NCBI GenBank assembly: GCA_940671915.1
Contig: CALNVZ010003432.1
Location: 6,165,790-6,229,789 of the forward strand
DNA: 64,000 nucleotides
Reading direction: 5' to 3'
DNA from: Paracentrotus lividus
Taxonomy: Eukaryota; Echinodermata; Echinoidea; Camarodonta; Echinidae
Shown: piece after piece, positions 18,850 through 31,657 of the stretch
How positions within the stretch are numbered: the first letter of the stretch is position 1
How the letters are laid out: every line of letters starts with the position of its first letter
Notes under the pieces: model-generated
Told to the model about the DNA's origin: nothing
Database searches by the model: none
Seen by the model: the letters and a program-made list of their open reading frames with translations, nothing else
Program-made: the position numbers and the translations under genes

Positions 18850-20330
18850 GGTGATGAGATGCGTTGAGGATGTTGAGATGGATATGGGTTAGCATCTACC
18901 TCTGGTAGAGCTTGTAGAGAGAGAGAGAGAGAGATAAGTTGATGAGTTGTTGCTTGTTTGTCATTCTAACAGAGGATGAGATACTCCCGGTGGAGAAAGA
19001 AAAATAAATAAGTGAAAAATGAATGAATGAATGAAAAAAAATGGATCATGAATTTAGCTTTACAAATGACAACAATAATAATATAATGTATATCATAAAA
19101 TGAAATGAGGAGGAATTCTTGCAGTAAAATCATTGTCAAATAACAATTTAAAAAAAGTTAACAATGGCATGAAGGTAAACTGAAAAGAAGTAAAATATAA
19201 AAATTGACAATTGAATTAGCTGTCCTAAGGGCAAATCCATGATTTGTAGATACCAAGAAGCTTTTGAAGCTCTTTCGCATTCTCCTCTCTCTCTCTCTTC
19301 TCTCTCTCTCTTCCTTTCTTTCTCTCATCTCTTTAGTTATATTTTCATGCATCTTTATGGGATGGTAAAGAAAAAAAGAAAGAAAAAAAAACGAGAAAAA
19401 AGGGGGAGGGGCGTCCCCACCCGGATCCGTTTAGGGCTGCTGTGTTGGATTATGTATTTTTTTAAAAATATTTATAATTAATTAATTTTATTTATTACAT
19501 TAGTTATATAAATTATATACATATAAGAGGTATACACAGAAGCTACGACTGGCGTTTCATTTCATCATTTCTTCACTTATATATATATATATACTTTGTG
19601 GTTTTTTTTTTTTGGGGGGGGGTATGTATGAAAGCGTTGCGAAAAAAAGTGATCTAGGACAAATTAGAGTAAACGCTCAAAATGCCAGCTCAAGAAGCAG
19701 TTTGACTAACGAAAAAAAAAAATCACGAAATTGATTATGTTTTAAAGGAAACAAATCTACAGGTTGATTTTCTACACTAAAAAAAAAAAAAAAATATGCA
19801 GTTACATTCATGACTTAAATACACTGTCGATTTTTTTTCCAACTGTTGTTCTCCTTTCACACGCTCTAATATCGAAGGACTTCCCCTTCAGCTTGTACAA
19901 GGTAGCATCATTGATGTTTATCGACTCTTTCATGCTGATTTATCTCCCCCTTTCCTTTATTCTTTTATTTGCAAGAGAATGAAGCGAAAGGAGCAAATAA
20001 CGAGAACAATACATATATATTGATTGTGATCAAAGCCTTTATAACGCGACAAGGTATGGACGGGGATAAAACGGGAAGTTGCCATCGGCAAAATATTCAT
20101 ACAGAACATGACAGCAAGACTACGCTAATGATCCAATATTTGGTTTAATCGTCTAAAGTGCAATATATATAATTTTCGGTCTGATATCACCACGGGGTAA
20201 TGTTTGAATTTAAAGAGTATTGCATATAGTTTATGGGTAAAGGCTAACCAAAGCCATATAAAAAGGTGAATATAATAAATTATACCAAGGAGCTGTTGTT
20301 TGAAGCAAATATAGCTGCCTCATTTATCAT

Positions 20331-20545
20331 CCCCTCTCTTTCTCTCTCTCTCTCTCCCCTCCCTCCCTCTCCCCCTCTCTCTCTCTCCCCTCCCTCCATC
20401 CCCCCCCTCTCTCTCTCCCTCCTCTCTCTTTCTCACTCTCTCTCTCCCTCCCTCCCTCCCTCCTCCCTCCCCCCCTCTCTTCCCACTTGTCTCTCTCTCT
20501 CTCTCTGTCTCTCTCTCTCTCTGTCTCTCTCTCTCTCTCTCAATT
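20331..20545. repeat. (CT)n/(CCT)n microsatellite
   Basis: Over 200 bp of CT dinucleotides with CCCT/CCTC interruptions. It produces spurious Ser/Leu/Pro reading frames with no coding signature. Confidence 0.9.
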
Positions 20546-21081
20546 TAGTTTTTTCCTTTCCGAATGTCTTCATTTTCTTTTCCTTTTTTGCTGTCTATTT
20601 CTCTCTCTTTCTCCATTTATAAATCCACCTTTAGCCGCCATTTATCGGCTAATGATTTCTAATATTCTCTTCGCGTTATGATTACTCTATGCTTACTTAT
20701 TACTCCAAAAAGTATTGTGTTATGCATGCCTAAATGGTACACATACCATATTGTATGCATTATATTATATATATTTTTTAAATGTACAGGGCCTACTTGT
20801 ATTTTACATCAATTTCGGATTAATATGTAACTCATTAAGAACTCCAGATGTATTCCTCATTCAATATACACACAGTGACATAGATTGATTAGCAATCAAT
20901 AAAGATACACCGAATGTACCACGTACTAGTGTAAGTTAACAGTATGATAAATGTCATCGCGTTGGCATTTCATTGCTGTGATTTCATAATGCTAAAGTGC
21001 ACTTTAATGGCGGTCAAAAAAAAACGTCAAGGCAATAAACCACAATGAGTGAGTATCACAATAGAATTTTGCATTACTAAC

Positions 21082-21139
21082 CCTCTCCGATCGAAACGAT
21101 TTAGATTTGTTGTTGCGTCATAATCTCGATGTATGAAGC
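21082..21139 (-). other. Candidate small internal exon
   Basis: Minus-strand segment with an acceptor (ttatttacag) and a donor (GG|gttagt). One frame stays open and reads FIHRDYDATTNLNRFDRR. It could belong to the 5' part of the gene ending at 15919. The 58-nt length and lack of homology keep this speculative. A donor CAACAG|gtaggt further upstream at 21390-21391 may end a leader exon. Confidence 0.2.
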
Positions 21140-22684
21140 CTGTAAATAATCAGTATTGCAGAATATCGTCACATTATATGCTTTGCTTCGATATGATATA
21201 CTGATGTTTAAATTTACAAGCTCATTCTGGTATCGTATCCCTATAAATGTATATGATTATATAATAACCACTGAATTGAATATTCAGGTGTCAACAATCG
21301 AATTCATATGAAATCTGTTCCCTTTCATAAAATTAAGACAATAATTATAAAAAAATAAGAAAATGATAATTAAAAATAAATTTGGACCTACCTGTTGCGG
21401 TTTTCAGGTTACCTCACTGCATTGTTACACCTGCGATTGTTTTGCGAGAGCCACTGACAGGAATATATTTGTAGGTAATGAATACACAGGTTGTTACTGA
21501 TAACAGTCCACGAGTACGAGACCATTGATAATTGTAAAAAGCTGTTGTCACATAGTTAAAGACCCCGCTCACATAAAGTCACAATTAAGCCGGTCGTGTG
21601 TAGAGAAATGGCAGTCCATGTCATAATGTGGAGAGATTGGCGCCGCAGTAGAAACACAATATTCGAACTCATTAATAGATCCTATCCACCTTTAGTTGGG
21701 GCAATAAAAAGTGTGTATAGTGATTGTGAGCAAAAATGTGATACTGTTATTCATTTGTATTAAGTGCTGTATTGCATGCCTTGGGTTGAAGAAGAATAGT
21801 ATTGTGTGCGTTATTCAAACAATGTTGAATAAATAATGGGTCTATTCTGTGAATTCATTCGTACGAAGTAGCGAGAGCGAATCAATAGATAGACTGCTAG
21901 AAAATGTCTGTGTTCACTTCGATTCAAGAAACATTTTAAATTCCAAAGACTTGTGTTTTGGTTTTATTTTTTATTCCCTTTCCCCCTTAATTAAGTTCCA
22001 TCACATTTTCAAGTTTTGGAATTTATTGAGCTCCCATTATGAGAATGGATCATGTGACCCAAAAAGAAGATAGAGGGTGGATAATATATATAAATATAGT
22101 AATAACCTATGATATATTATATCATATATATTAATATATATAATATAAAAGGAGAAAGAGAGAGAGAGAAGAGAGAGAGGTGGCACTGTGGTGGCGAGGT
22201 CGATTTTTATGGGCAACGAATCTTCGACAATAAAGATAATGTTTGAATATGTCTGGATAGATGAATAGCGTCACCCTGTTTTAACTACATGGTTGACTTA
22301 AGATGTATGCGCAACTCGATAAGAGTGAGGTCATATTGCGATATCGCAGATTATGCATTGTACATATCATGCATTTGACTCATTGGGGGGGGGGGGAGGT
22401 GTCCTTGTCCAATTCGATATTTTCCACTTAATTGCCAACAATGTTGTCGGGAAATCTTAAAATGTTTTTTTTTTGGGGGGGGCGGGGGGTGGTGCCAAGA
22501 GACGTCAAATGGATAAGGGAATTTAAGAAAAATCAAGTTCATGACCTTTTCGATTTTTTATATTTTCTCGTTTGAAGATGATGTTTATCATTCTGAGAAG
22601 TAAGTCAGATACCCTCTATTAAAGCTAGGATGAGGAGGTAGGGGGGGGGGTGCCGGTATCTACTGATTGGTAACCAAGCCAATG

Positions 22685-22850
22685 TAAAATCACCATCATC
22701 ATCACCACCACAGCCACCAGACCACTATCAATATCATCATCATCATCACAATCATCATCATCATCTTCATCATCGTCATCGTCATCATAACTATCTTCAT
22801 CACCATTTATATTATCATCCCTACCATCACCACCATCATCATCAACTACT
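22685..22850. repeat. (CAT/ATC)n microsatellite
   Basis: Imperfect trinucleotide array of CAT/CAC/ATC units with interspersed variants, intergenic. No supported function. Confidence 0.85.
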
Positions 22851-24867
22851 TATTTACAAATGACATGACAAGTAACAGCACATACACTTAATATCAGCCT
22901 GAAAGTTGAGACGGATTTCAAAACGAATCACGCAGTGCGTCTCTCCAAAATGTATATACCAAATTTTCTCGTATAATACAAATTGATAATTTACGTGGCC
23001 TTAACTTTTATTTCATGTTCGAAAGATAATTCATACTTTGTTCGATAATAACACATTTATATTTGTGATGTCTTGGATAATAAAGTGAAGTTTCAAAAAC
23101 CTCTGTCTAAATCACACTGCATCAATTTTGGCATGAGCATCTGTGGTATTTTGATCATTGAATTTCATAAGGGACAAAACATTACTTGGACCATCAATAT
23201 GCAAGGGTTGCTTTTGCTTAAACTTGGTACAAGGTAATTTTGACACTTATTTAAAGCCCAAGTGCTCAGTTATCCGTAACAGCACAAGTATAAATTTGGT
23301 TTTATGGAACAGAATATGGGTTACCTTTTCACATAAAAGAAATTATTCAGGTCATAGGAGTTGTACATCTTCTCAAAGTTGGGTTTACTTTTTTTTCTGG
23401 GACGCACTGTATAGTTTGAGATTATTTTCTTTTGGAATGACATTATCAATGAAAATATCATGGCTTATTTTACTGTAAAATGAATCCAACCGTTAATTTG
23501 AATCACATTATATTCCATGACTATACTTTATTAAATATTTGCTTATTCATGAAGACATAAAATGTATACACCAAATAACAAGAAACAGCAAATATTGATT
23601 ATTAACCGGAAAGTTTAGACGAATTTGAAAACAAATGAAGCTATATTTGATGCTCACACACGTGCAGAGAAACACACACATTTTGTTTGAGCTTTAAAAT
23701 CTGTAGATATTTATCCAAATGTTGTTTTTAACTCGTCTTCGATATAAAAATCGACATGAAATGTTTGTAGAACTACACACACCAATGTATACTGGTATTA
23801 TTCGGTAATTCCAAACCGCCACATTGTATAAAAAAGTCTATGAAATGCCCAATTTTGCAGAAACTAAGATGGATGGATTTATGATATATACCCGACAACT
23901 AAAATCATGTACACAAAATCTAGATAGTTAAATATCTTGATGAATAAATTTAACTCCTATAAAATAAATGAAATGAGAAGTATCTGACAATATTCAGCTA
24001 TCTTCATATTTTAACAGCTCATTACATGAAATATGTCATGTATTGTAATTCAGAACCAAAATGAATTTAAATAAATAATATAAACTGCTAAGTCATAAAC
24101 ATAATGAACTCACAAAAGAAACCACGGTCCTAGCTTACATATGGCTCAGCATAATATTATATAGGGAAAATGATGACTCATGAATAGACCTTTTGAAATT
24201 GCATATTAAAAAAAAATAAAAATCTGCAATTGCCTGAAAATTTTTCACAGTGATCGAACATTGTCAGCCTCATCCTCATCCTCATGACATTGCCCGAAGA
24301 AAAAAAAAAAAAAAGGGGGGGGGGGTAATTGAGGAATGCTGTGGAACAAATGAATTCAATGTTGATAAATATGAGATTTTTTTTTTTTTTTTTTGGGGGG
24401 GGGGGGGAGTAAAAAGGCAAATGGCCAAAAAATTGATGATTTTTGTTTGCCTGATTGCAAATGTGCGGATAACTTGTGAGCAATTCTTATGTTAAAAATA
24501 GCCCAACAATTTCCGCGCTTGCTCACCTATATAAAACTCACCTCAAAGATTTTCCAATACATTGATATTATTACTAAATTATTGAGGCACACAGTACCCT
24601 GTATTAATTGTCAAAGCCTTTAAATAATTATGTTCCAACTTCAAAGTAATGCTGTAGCGGATGCACAAACATAATAGAGTGGCTATTGTCTCAAGACAAT
24701 TGGGCCTGCACAATCTTTACATATTGCGAACCTTTGATCCGCGCCTGGGTCTCTCCTCCACTCCAGTTGAAGATGAAACACCGCATCAGGATACTTTTGG
24801 TAAGTGCTTTGTATAACCAATGCTGATTACTATGAGGTAGAATACCATATCCCCTTTATCATCGAAG

Positions 24868-24935
24868 TCATGGCCTGGTCGAATAGATAAGTTACGTGGC
24901 AGTCGATCACAAGGGTCGAGGTTCGAATCCCAGCT
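24868..24935 (+). repeat. tRNA-like (SINE-type) remnant
   Basis: A box-A-like tggcctggtcgaatagataag is followed about 35 nt later by a good box B, ggttcgaatcc. The intervening sequence does not fold as a convincing cloverleaf, so it is scored as a SINE or pseudo-tRNA remnant. Confidence 0.3.
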
Positions 24936-25042
24936 AATTGGTTGGAAGAGTTGGTAGAGCGGTTGTTGCGTAACGAATCCCTGGTTTGGAACCAATACGA
25001 ATGTCCTTTGGGCATGAATCATCTTCCCTTGGTCCCTCGCAT

Positions 25043-25187
25043 AAGACGGATTTCAGTATAGGGGGCGCCAGGCCCGAAAGGAGGGGCGCCCCAGAAATTT
25101 TCCGATTTTAAAACGTACAGTCAATGAGTGATTTTCAAATTATGGGGTGGGGGCGTCCCCCGTGCCCCCGCCTGGATCCGCCACTGT
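25043..25187. mobile_element. Miniature element with GTGGCGGATCC-type ends
   Basis: Left end gacggatttcag and right end cctggatccgccac are imperfect inverted repeats. Related ends (…cggatcc… / …gatccgcc… or tatccgc) mark elements at 28142-28461, 38708-39063, 48119-48352 and 57985-58158. The phrase 'ttccgattttaa...acagtcaat' is shared with the 57985 copy. Confidence 0.6.
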
Positions 25188-25238
25188 CTATTATAACTTA
25201 CACATCAAGTGTAAAGCATTGCTAAGTGAAAAAAATGC

Positions 25239-25244
25239 TTTATT
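25239..25244 (-). promoter_or_regulatory. Candidate poly(A) signal of gene A
   Basis: TTTATT on the plus strand reads AATAAA on the gene strand, about 160 nt beyond the gene A stop codon at 25404-25406. Its position fits a short 3' UTR. Confidence 0.45.
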
Positions 25245-25403
25245 GTAGCACCATTAATGTCGTGATGGATCTATAGGACTAACGTACCAAAAGTAACTCG
25301 GCTATTTTGAAAATATATCTGGCCTTGAGTCAAATATGATGAGGTCCCGCCTTATCTTATTCAACAAAGTTCAAGGGTCAACCAAGTTCATGGAGGTCAA
25401 GTG

Positions 25404-27129
25404 TCAAACAATGTAGTCCGTCATTCGTTTCTTCTTGATTGAAGTCTTGTGTAGCTTTCTCAAAATTTTATCAATGAATTCCTTGGGATGTAGGACCAGC
25501 GCCAGTTCGGTTGGTGCCATCTTCATTGTATTATCCACCTATGTGTCAAAATGATAAAGATTAAAAGAGGTAAATGCACAGGCGTGCAATATTTAGAAAC
25601 GAATCTACCCGACTTGTATACAATATGAATAAATACGAAACAATTTTATTGAATGTTTAAAGTAATATCAGTTAGTATAATTGTGGAATTATGTGTATCA
25701 TACAGACAAAGCAAAGAATAGATAGTCAAATAAGATTGATCAAAATCAAGAATAAGAAGCGGGTGTTTGGAGCTGCAAAGAAGTGTCAATACATCAGCAT
25801 CCACAGTTCCTAAAAGAAAAAGAGTTATATACTATTTATATAGCTAGATGCCGTTTTCTCAAAGAGCACATGAATTAGAAGTATTCAGACCAGGGGGGCA
25901 TTTCATCAAAGAACTTGTCGGATATTTCATCCGACATATTTGCTCTCAGTCAATCAAATGTAAACATTTCAGTAGCTTATAACAGTTTGTCGGATAAAAT
26001 GTCCGACAAGTCCTTTGATGAAACGCCCCGGATATCTAACTTAGATAGTAAACTATTTTCATTTATTTAAAAAAAAAAAAAAAAAAAAAAAATCATTTGT
26101 TTAATAATATTTCTTGAAAATTTAGTTTAGTCAATATTTCGCTCTTTTCAAAAATCATTAATGTATAAAATATCAAAACCCTCGATACTCTTTTTTTTTT
26201 CGTGGAACTTATGCACAAGGCCTCTCAGGATCATCCCGCAATGCCAGCAGAGAGGAGAACACATCCTAATACGCAACTTCAGATTCTGTCAAACCACCCC
26301 AATTAATTGATTGATTTGATTATGCATTGCTTATGAATTAACTATTATGACTACTTCTAATATTTCAGTGGAATTTAAGTTTACCTCATCTTTGCTACAT
26401 GATTGAATTTTGACCGGTTGATGATTAAGCTCTGTGATGACCCATTTCTTCTTCGATGCTGTGTCTATGTGATCCGATAGTTGGGCTCCTACATACACTT
26501 TCGAAATCTAAACAGAATCAAATTAGAGCATATTTAAGACAACAATTATTTAAGATGATTGTATGCAGCTAAGCATGCTTTACCAATTTACCACTACATA
26601 CTACTACCTACTACTACTATTACTACACTGTTTAAAAAAAAAAGAAGATTTTACGGGAAAAAAAACCCAGAATCATTCTGTATACTAGTATGACAGAATT
26701 ATTCTGTACATTTTTGTTACGGGAAATTTTCTGCAATTTAACAGAATAGGTCTGTTTAAAAAAAAGGAAAAAGGTGTTTTATAAGAGGAAATTTGAACAT
26801 TTTCGTACCCATATACCAATTTTCTGTAATTTTACTGTAAATTGTGTTAATTGCACAGTAAGATTACAGGGGTTCTGGAAGCTCTGCTGCAGGAACTTTT
26901 TCTGTATTTTAAGGAGAAAATATATACACTTTTTCGATAATTTAACAGGACATGTCTGTTAAAAAAAAGAAGAAAAAGGTCCTTTGTTACAGAAATTTTC
27001 TAAAATTTCATACCCCATATACCAATTTTCTGTGATTTTACTGCAAATTGTACAGTAAGACTACAGGTGTTGGAAGTCCTGCTGCAATCACTTTTATGGG
27101 TTCTTTTAAGGAGAAATTTTCTAAAAGTG

Positions 27130-27181
<52 letters not shown>

Positions 27182-27189
27182 GACTACTA

Positions 27190-27233
<44 letters not shown>

Positions 27234-27261
27234 ACTACTACTACTCCTGCTACTTCTACCT

Positions 27262-27299
<38 letters not shown>

Positions 27300-27312
27300 G
27301 CTGCTGCTACTT

Positions 27313-27360
<48 letters not shown>

Positions 27361-30300
27361 TACTTCTGACTTACCTCATTCTTATGAACGTCGAAGCCCC
27401 ATGGTTGCGTAATCTTCTTTGTAAGGTGTATACACTTCCCCATAGGTAATCGCTTTACCCACAGTTTAACCTAAGATCAAATATAATTATAATCGTTAGA
27501 AATTAAATCTAATGTTTTGGAACAATGTTAAGGATTCGTTAATATTTTTCTCTAAAATTAAGTAATAATAATAACAATAGTATACCACTTTTGTATAGCG
27601 CATATCACTATACATGTAAGTCCCTATGCGCTTTAAGAAAATTTAAAATAGAATGAAAGATAAACCGTAATGAGTTCTGATAGATACTTCGGGGTCATAT
27701 TATTGAGGCACTTATATACCAAAATTAAAATTTTAAATATCCTTCTATTTTACCAAATGAATGATTCACATTGCTCTGATACTACGTAAACACCCCCTAA
27801 CTATAAAATCTTTACTGTTGATCAATAGGTTCAGCGTTCGAATCTCGGATATTTCACTAAATGTTCTTTGGCAAGACATTAATATTTATTCTACATTTGC
27901 CACATCCACTGAGGATAATATTAACATGATTGCATCGGTTCGAAGAAATCTTCTTTGCAAATAAAAACATTGTTTTCAGAACTGATAGTTTTCTTTCTTT
28001 CTTTCTTTTTTTTTTTTACCAGAAGGTAATTAGAGAATGGATCATTACATTATGTACCGTATATTGCACAACGCGGTTTCTTGCCAAAAACTACTGCTCC
28101 TGCTTCAGTGTCCACTGGTCTACTGTCTATAGTCCTGCACAGCGACGCGGATTCTTGGGGGGGGGGGGGGGGGCAGCAAAAAAAAAAAAAAAAAAGGGGG
28201 GGGGGGAAAGAATTGCCGACCTGAATGACCCCTGTAACCCTACCCCTATGACAGATACATATATGACCTTCTTGATGGCTGAAGGCCAAAAAAAATTTCA
28301 CACCTACCCCCTCCCGCTAATCGCTCGGCAGCATGACGTGAAAAATTTGATGTACCTTTTTGCTCGCCCGTGGTGACGGGAAAAAATTGGGTGTACCAAA
28401 ATCTGAAATTCTAATTTTGCCCCCCCCCCCCCACTCTCTGAATTCCCGTATCCGCTACTGCGCACAGGTGGTGTTTAATAGAAATGTTCGACTAATAGTA
28501 GAATCGTTTTACCATTTCATTAGATGATGTGGTAATAACATGCTGAATAATAGCCATGCAGGTTGCTTCTTGTTCATTCACTTGTAATAGTTGATCCCCT
28601 ATGTGGATACGTTCTTGAAAATTCCCATGTAATGCAATCTCTTTCTTCCATGTGGCAATGCTGTATAAAAACAAATCAAGATTTAAATATCACTATAATA
28701 CTCGCAATCAGAATTACCGCTATAAATTACTCACATTTTGTACCAATTCCAAATAATGATAATGTTTATGAGCGGGGATATAATTCATGGATGCAGTCAA
28801 TAGCTCCTCACAAACAAATATGCGCACTGTGAAACCTCTCAAATGAAGTTAGGAAAGTAAACTTTACACTCAGTGACTCATCAAATACTCTATAGGTTTT
28901 TTTGTTTAAAGGAAATAAATCATGGTACTTATTAACATTTGGGTGAAATTGAATAGGCCGAGGTTAGAGATGTTATATATAGTACATATTCTAAGTTGTG
29001 ACTGAGGGGATATGCCCTATTGTACTTCAGTTGTTGAAAAAAATACATAAGTTTTAAAAAAAAAAGCTCATTTAAAATCAAATCAAATCAGATCAACCAA
29101 CTTTGGTAACACTTACTAAATTTTGGAGTCTAGTTCTACAAAGACAAGTCCTTCTGCTATGTGATCCTTCTTCAATTCCACCATAACTCTTTCTTGCATC
29201 TGTTGATGCTGGAGAAGGCTGTGCATAATACAATTACATACATGTACTTTATAGTTATTGATAGGGAAGATCTTCACAGTCGTATTTTATCATATGATGA
29301 ATGTATGTATCTTCATCCATTGCAGTGGCTTTCCAGATTCCGACCTTGCCTCAATATACGATTTCTTTGAATATGATTTCAATACATCAGGGAAAGTTGT
29401 TTATCCATGGTAAATGACATGATACTGCAGTAAAACAGGACAGGTTATATATTTAAAAATTGATCCGAAACTACATATCAGATAAGTACCAAATTCATCC
29501 TTACAGATTTTTATTCTTTTTTTCTTCATTTAATACTCGCAATCAGAATTACCGCTATAAAAAAAAAATACTCGTTTTTCAATATTTTTGTCTAGTGGAA
29601 TGGTGTGATCTCCTTGAAATCTCAAGCAATATATAAATATATATATATAGAGTAAATAGTGGTAGTATTTTAAGAGTTGTGATTGGTTGAAATGATGTCA
29701 AGTGTCATTCACGTTTTTGTTATAGTAAATAGTGGTAGTATTTTACGAGCTGTGATTGGTTGAAAGGGTGTCACGTGTCGTTCAACATTCTGGTATGTTC
29801 AACGCTTTTTTGTTATGTTGAACGGTTTTTTTGTTATGTTGAACGGTTTTATCCTGTGTTAAAATGAATGGCGAAATCGATTGCTTTGTTGCGCTAGCGC
29901 GTAATAACAGTAAAATGGTGCGCACAACAATAGATACGCGGAGCAACAATATACTTAACAATAGCTTAATTAGCACCAAAAGTTTGGCAAACATTGGCAA
30001 AGATAAAATTAGATTAGGCAAGGTCAAATATCTTGGGGTCTATTTACTATAATAAATAGTGCATGCTCTACTAATGCAACATTACTAACTATGTGAACTC
30101 CAAATACTAAATTATCCCTCGTGCACATCTGTTTCAACTCGGCCTACGGCCTCGGTGAAATAAATTTGCCCTCGGGATAATTTAGTATTTGTCGTGCACA
30201 TAATCTAGTATGTTGCATGATAGAGCATGCACTATTTATATAATAGTAAATAGTGGTAGTATTTTAAGAGTTGTGAACGGTTTTTGTTATATTGAACGGC

Positions 30301-31615
30301 TTTTTTGTTATATTGGACGGTTTTTACCTGTGTTAAAATGAATGGTGAAATGGATTGCCTTGTTGCGCAAGCGCGTAATAACAGTAAAATGATGCGCACA
30401 ACAATAGATACGCGGAGCGACAATATACGTCACAATAGCTTAATTAGCACCAAAAGTTTGGCAAACATTTGCAAAGATAAACCAGATTAGGCAAGGTCAA
30501 AGATCTAGGGGTCTATTTACTATTTATATAATAGTGCACGATTTTTGTTATAGTGCACGGTTTTTTGTTATAGTGCATATGTGAATGGTGAATAAATCGA
30601 TTGCCTTGTTGCGCTAGCACGTAATAACAGTAAAATGGTGCGCACAAAAGTTGACAGCAATGGATACGCGGAGCAACAATATACGTCACAATAGCTTAAT
30701 TAGCACCAAAAGTTTGGCAAAGATAAAACCAGATTAGGCAAGGTTAAATATCTAGGGGTCTATTTACTATAATAAATAGTGCATGCTCTATTAATGCAAC
30801 ATTACTGCCTATGTGAACTCTAAATACTAAATTATCCCTCGTGCACATATATTTCAATTCGGCCTACGGCCTCGGTGAAGTAAATATGCCCTTGGGATAA
30901 TGTAGTATTTGTCGTGCACATAATCTAGTATGTTGCATGGTAGAGCATGCACTATTTATATAATATTTCACGCACCTGACAAGTTGTTTGCAGTCTCTGG
31001 CGACATCGTACACTGATTCGTAAAAATGCTCTCGTTGTCGTGGTCGTGTTTGCAGGGAAATTTGTTTTATGTCATCAGGAGGTGGAGCCCAAAAAGCATC
31101 GGAGTCAATTGGAGGAACCTTAGGTTTTACGACGGGACTGTATATACACCGTCCAACTGTAGCATTGGGTATATGCCTGTTGGTCTCTATACTCAACTGG
31201 TCGAACTATAATGTCAAACAGGATTAGACAAAATTAGAAAAATTATAAAATACATCGTCTGCTAATAGTGGGAATGTAAACATATATATGTAAAAGTGAT
31301 GACAATGTATGACTTATAAAGCTACTAGTATGGCTTTGTATAGTAGTTGATCTGTTGTTTATGAATGTAGAAAATATATAATTCTATAAACCACACGTTT
31401 ATGCAACGCTCAAAAACTCATATATGTAAATGTTTAAAACTATTTATCGTGGTATATTTTCTACTATTGAAACTAACCCGTCTTATAATTGGTTCACATC
31501 AGAGTAAGATAATGTTTGCATTTTCTTTGTTGACTAGTAAAATTACTGGAGCTGTTTTCAGGGAAAGGCATGGGTGGGGAGGGGGGTTGTATGTATGTGA
31601 GAGAAAGAGAGAGAG

Positions 31616-31657
<42 letters not shown>

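Larger units (their letters stand above)
18900..25400. other. Gene-poor stretch between the death-domain locus and gene A
   Basis: No confident exon. Contents: a (CT)n tract at 20331-20545, an AT-rich palindromic tract near 22081-22150, a CAT/ATC microsatellite at 22685-22850, poly-A/poly-G runs near 24300-24410 and a miniature element at 25043-25187. Two weak minus-strand exon candidates are listed separately. Confidence 0.4.

Noticed and set aside
20266..20681. Ser/Leu/Pro-rich frames
   Set aside because: They arise from the (CT)n tract at 20331-20545, with no coding signature.
27048..27449. Long frames rich in Leu/Thr/Ala (plus) and Ser (minus)
   Set aside because: Artefact of the trinucleotide array. 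Only the minus-strand exon 27375-27470 is real.
29864..30490. Two similar small plus-strand peptides (NGEIDCFVALARNNSK-type)
   Set aside because: They are copies of one repeat core, the third copy is broken and no domain was recognised, so they are not called as genes.
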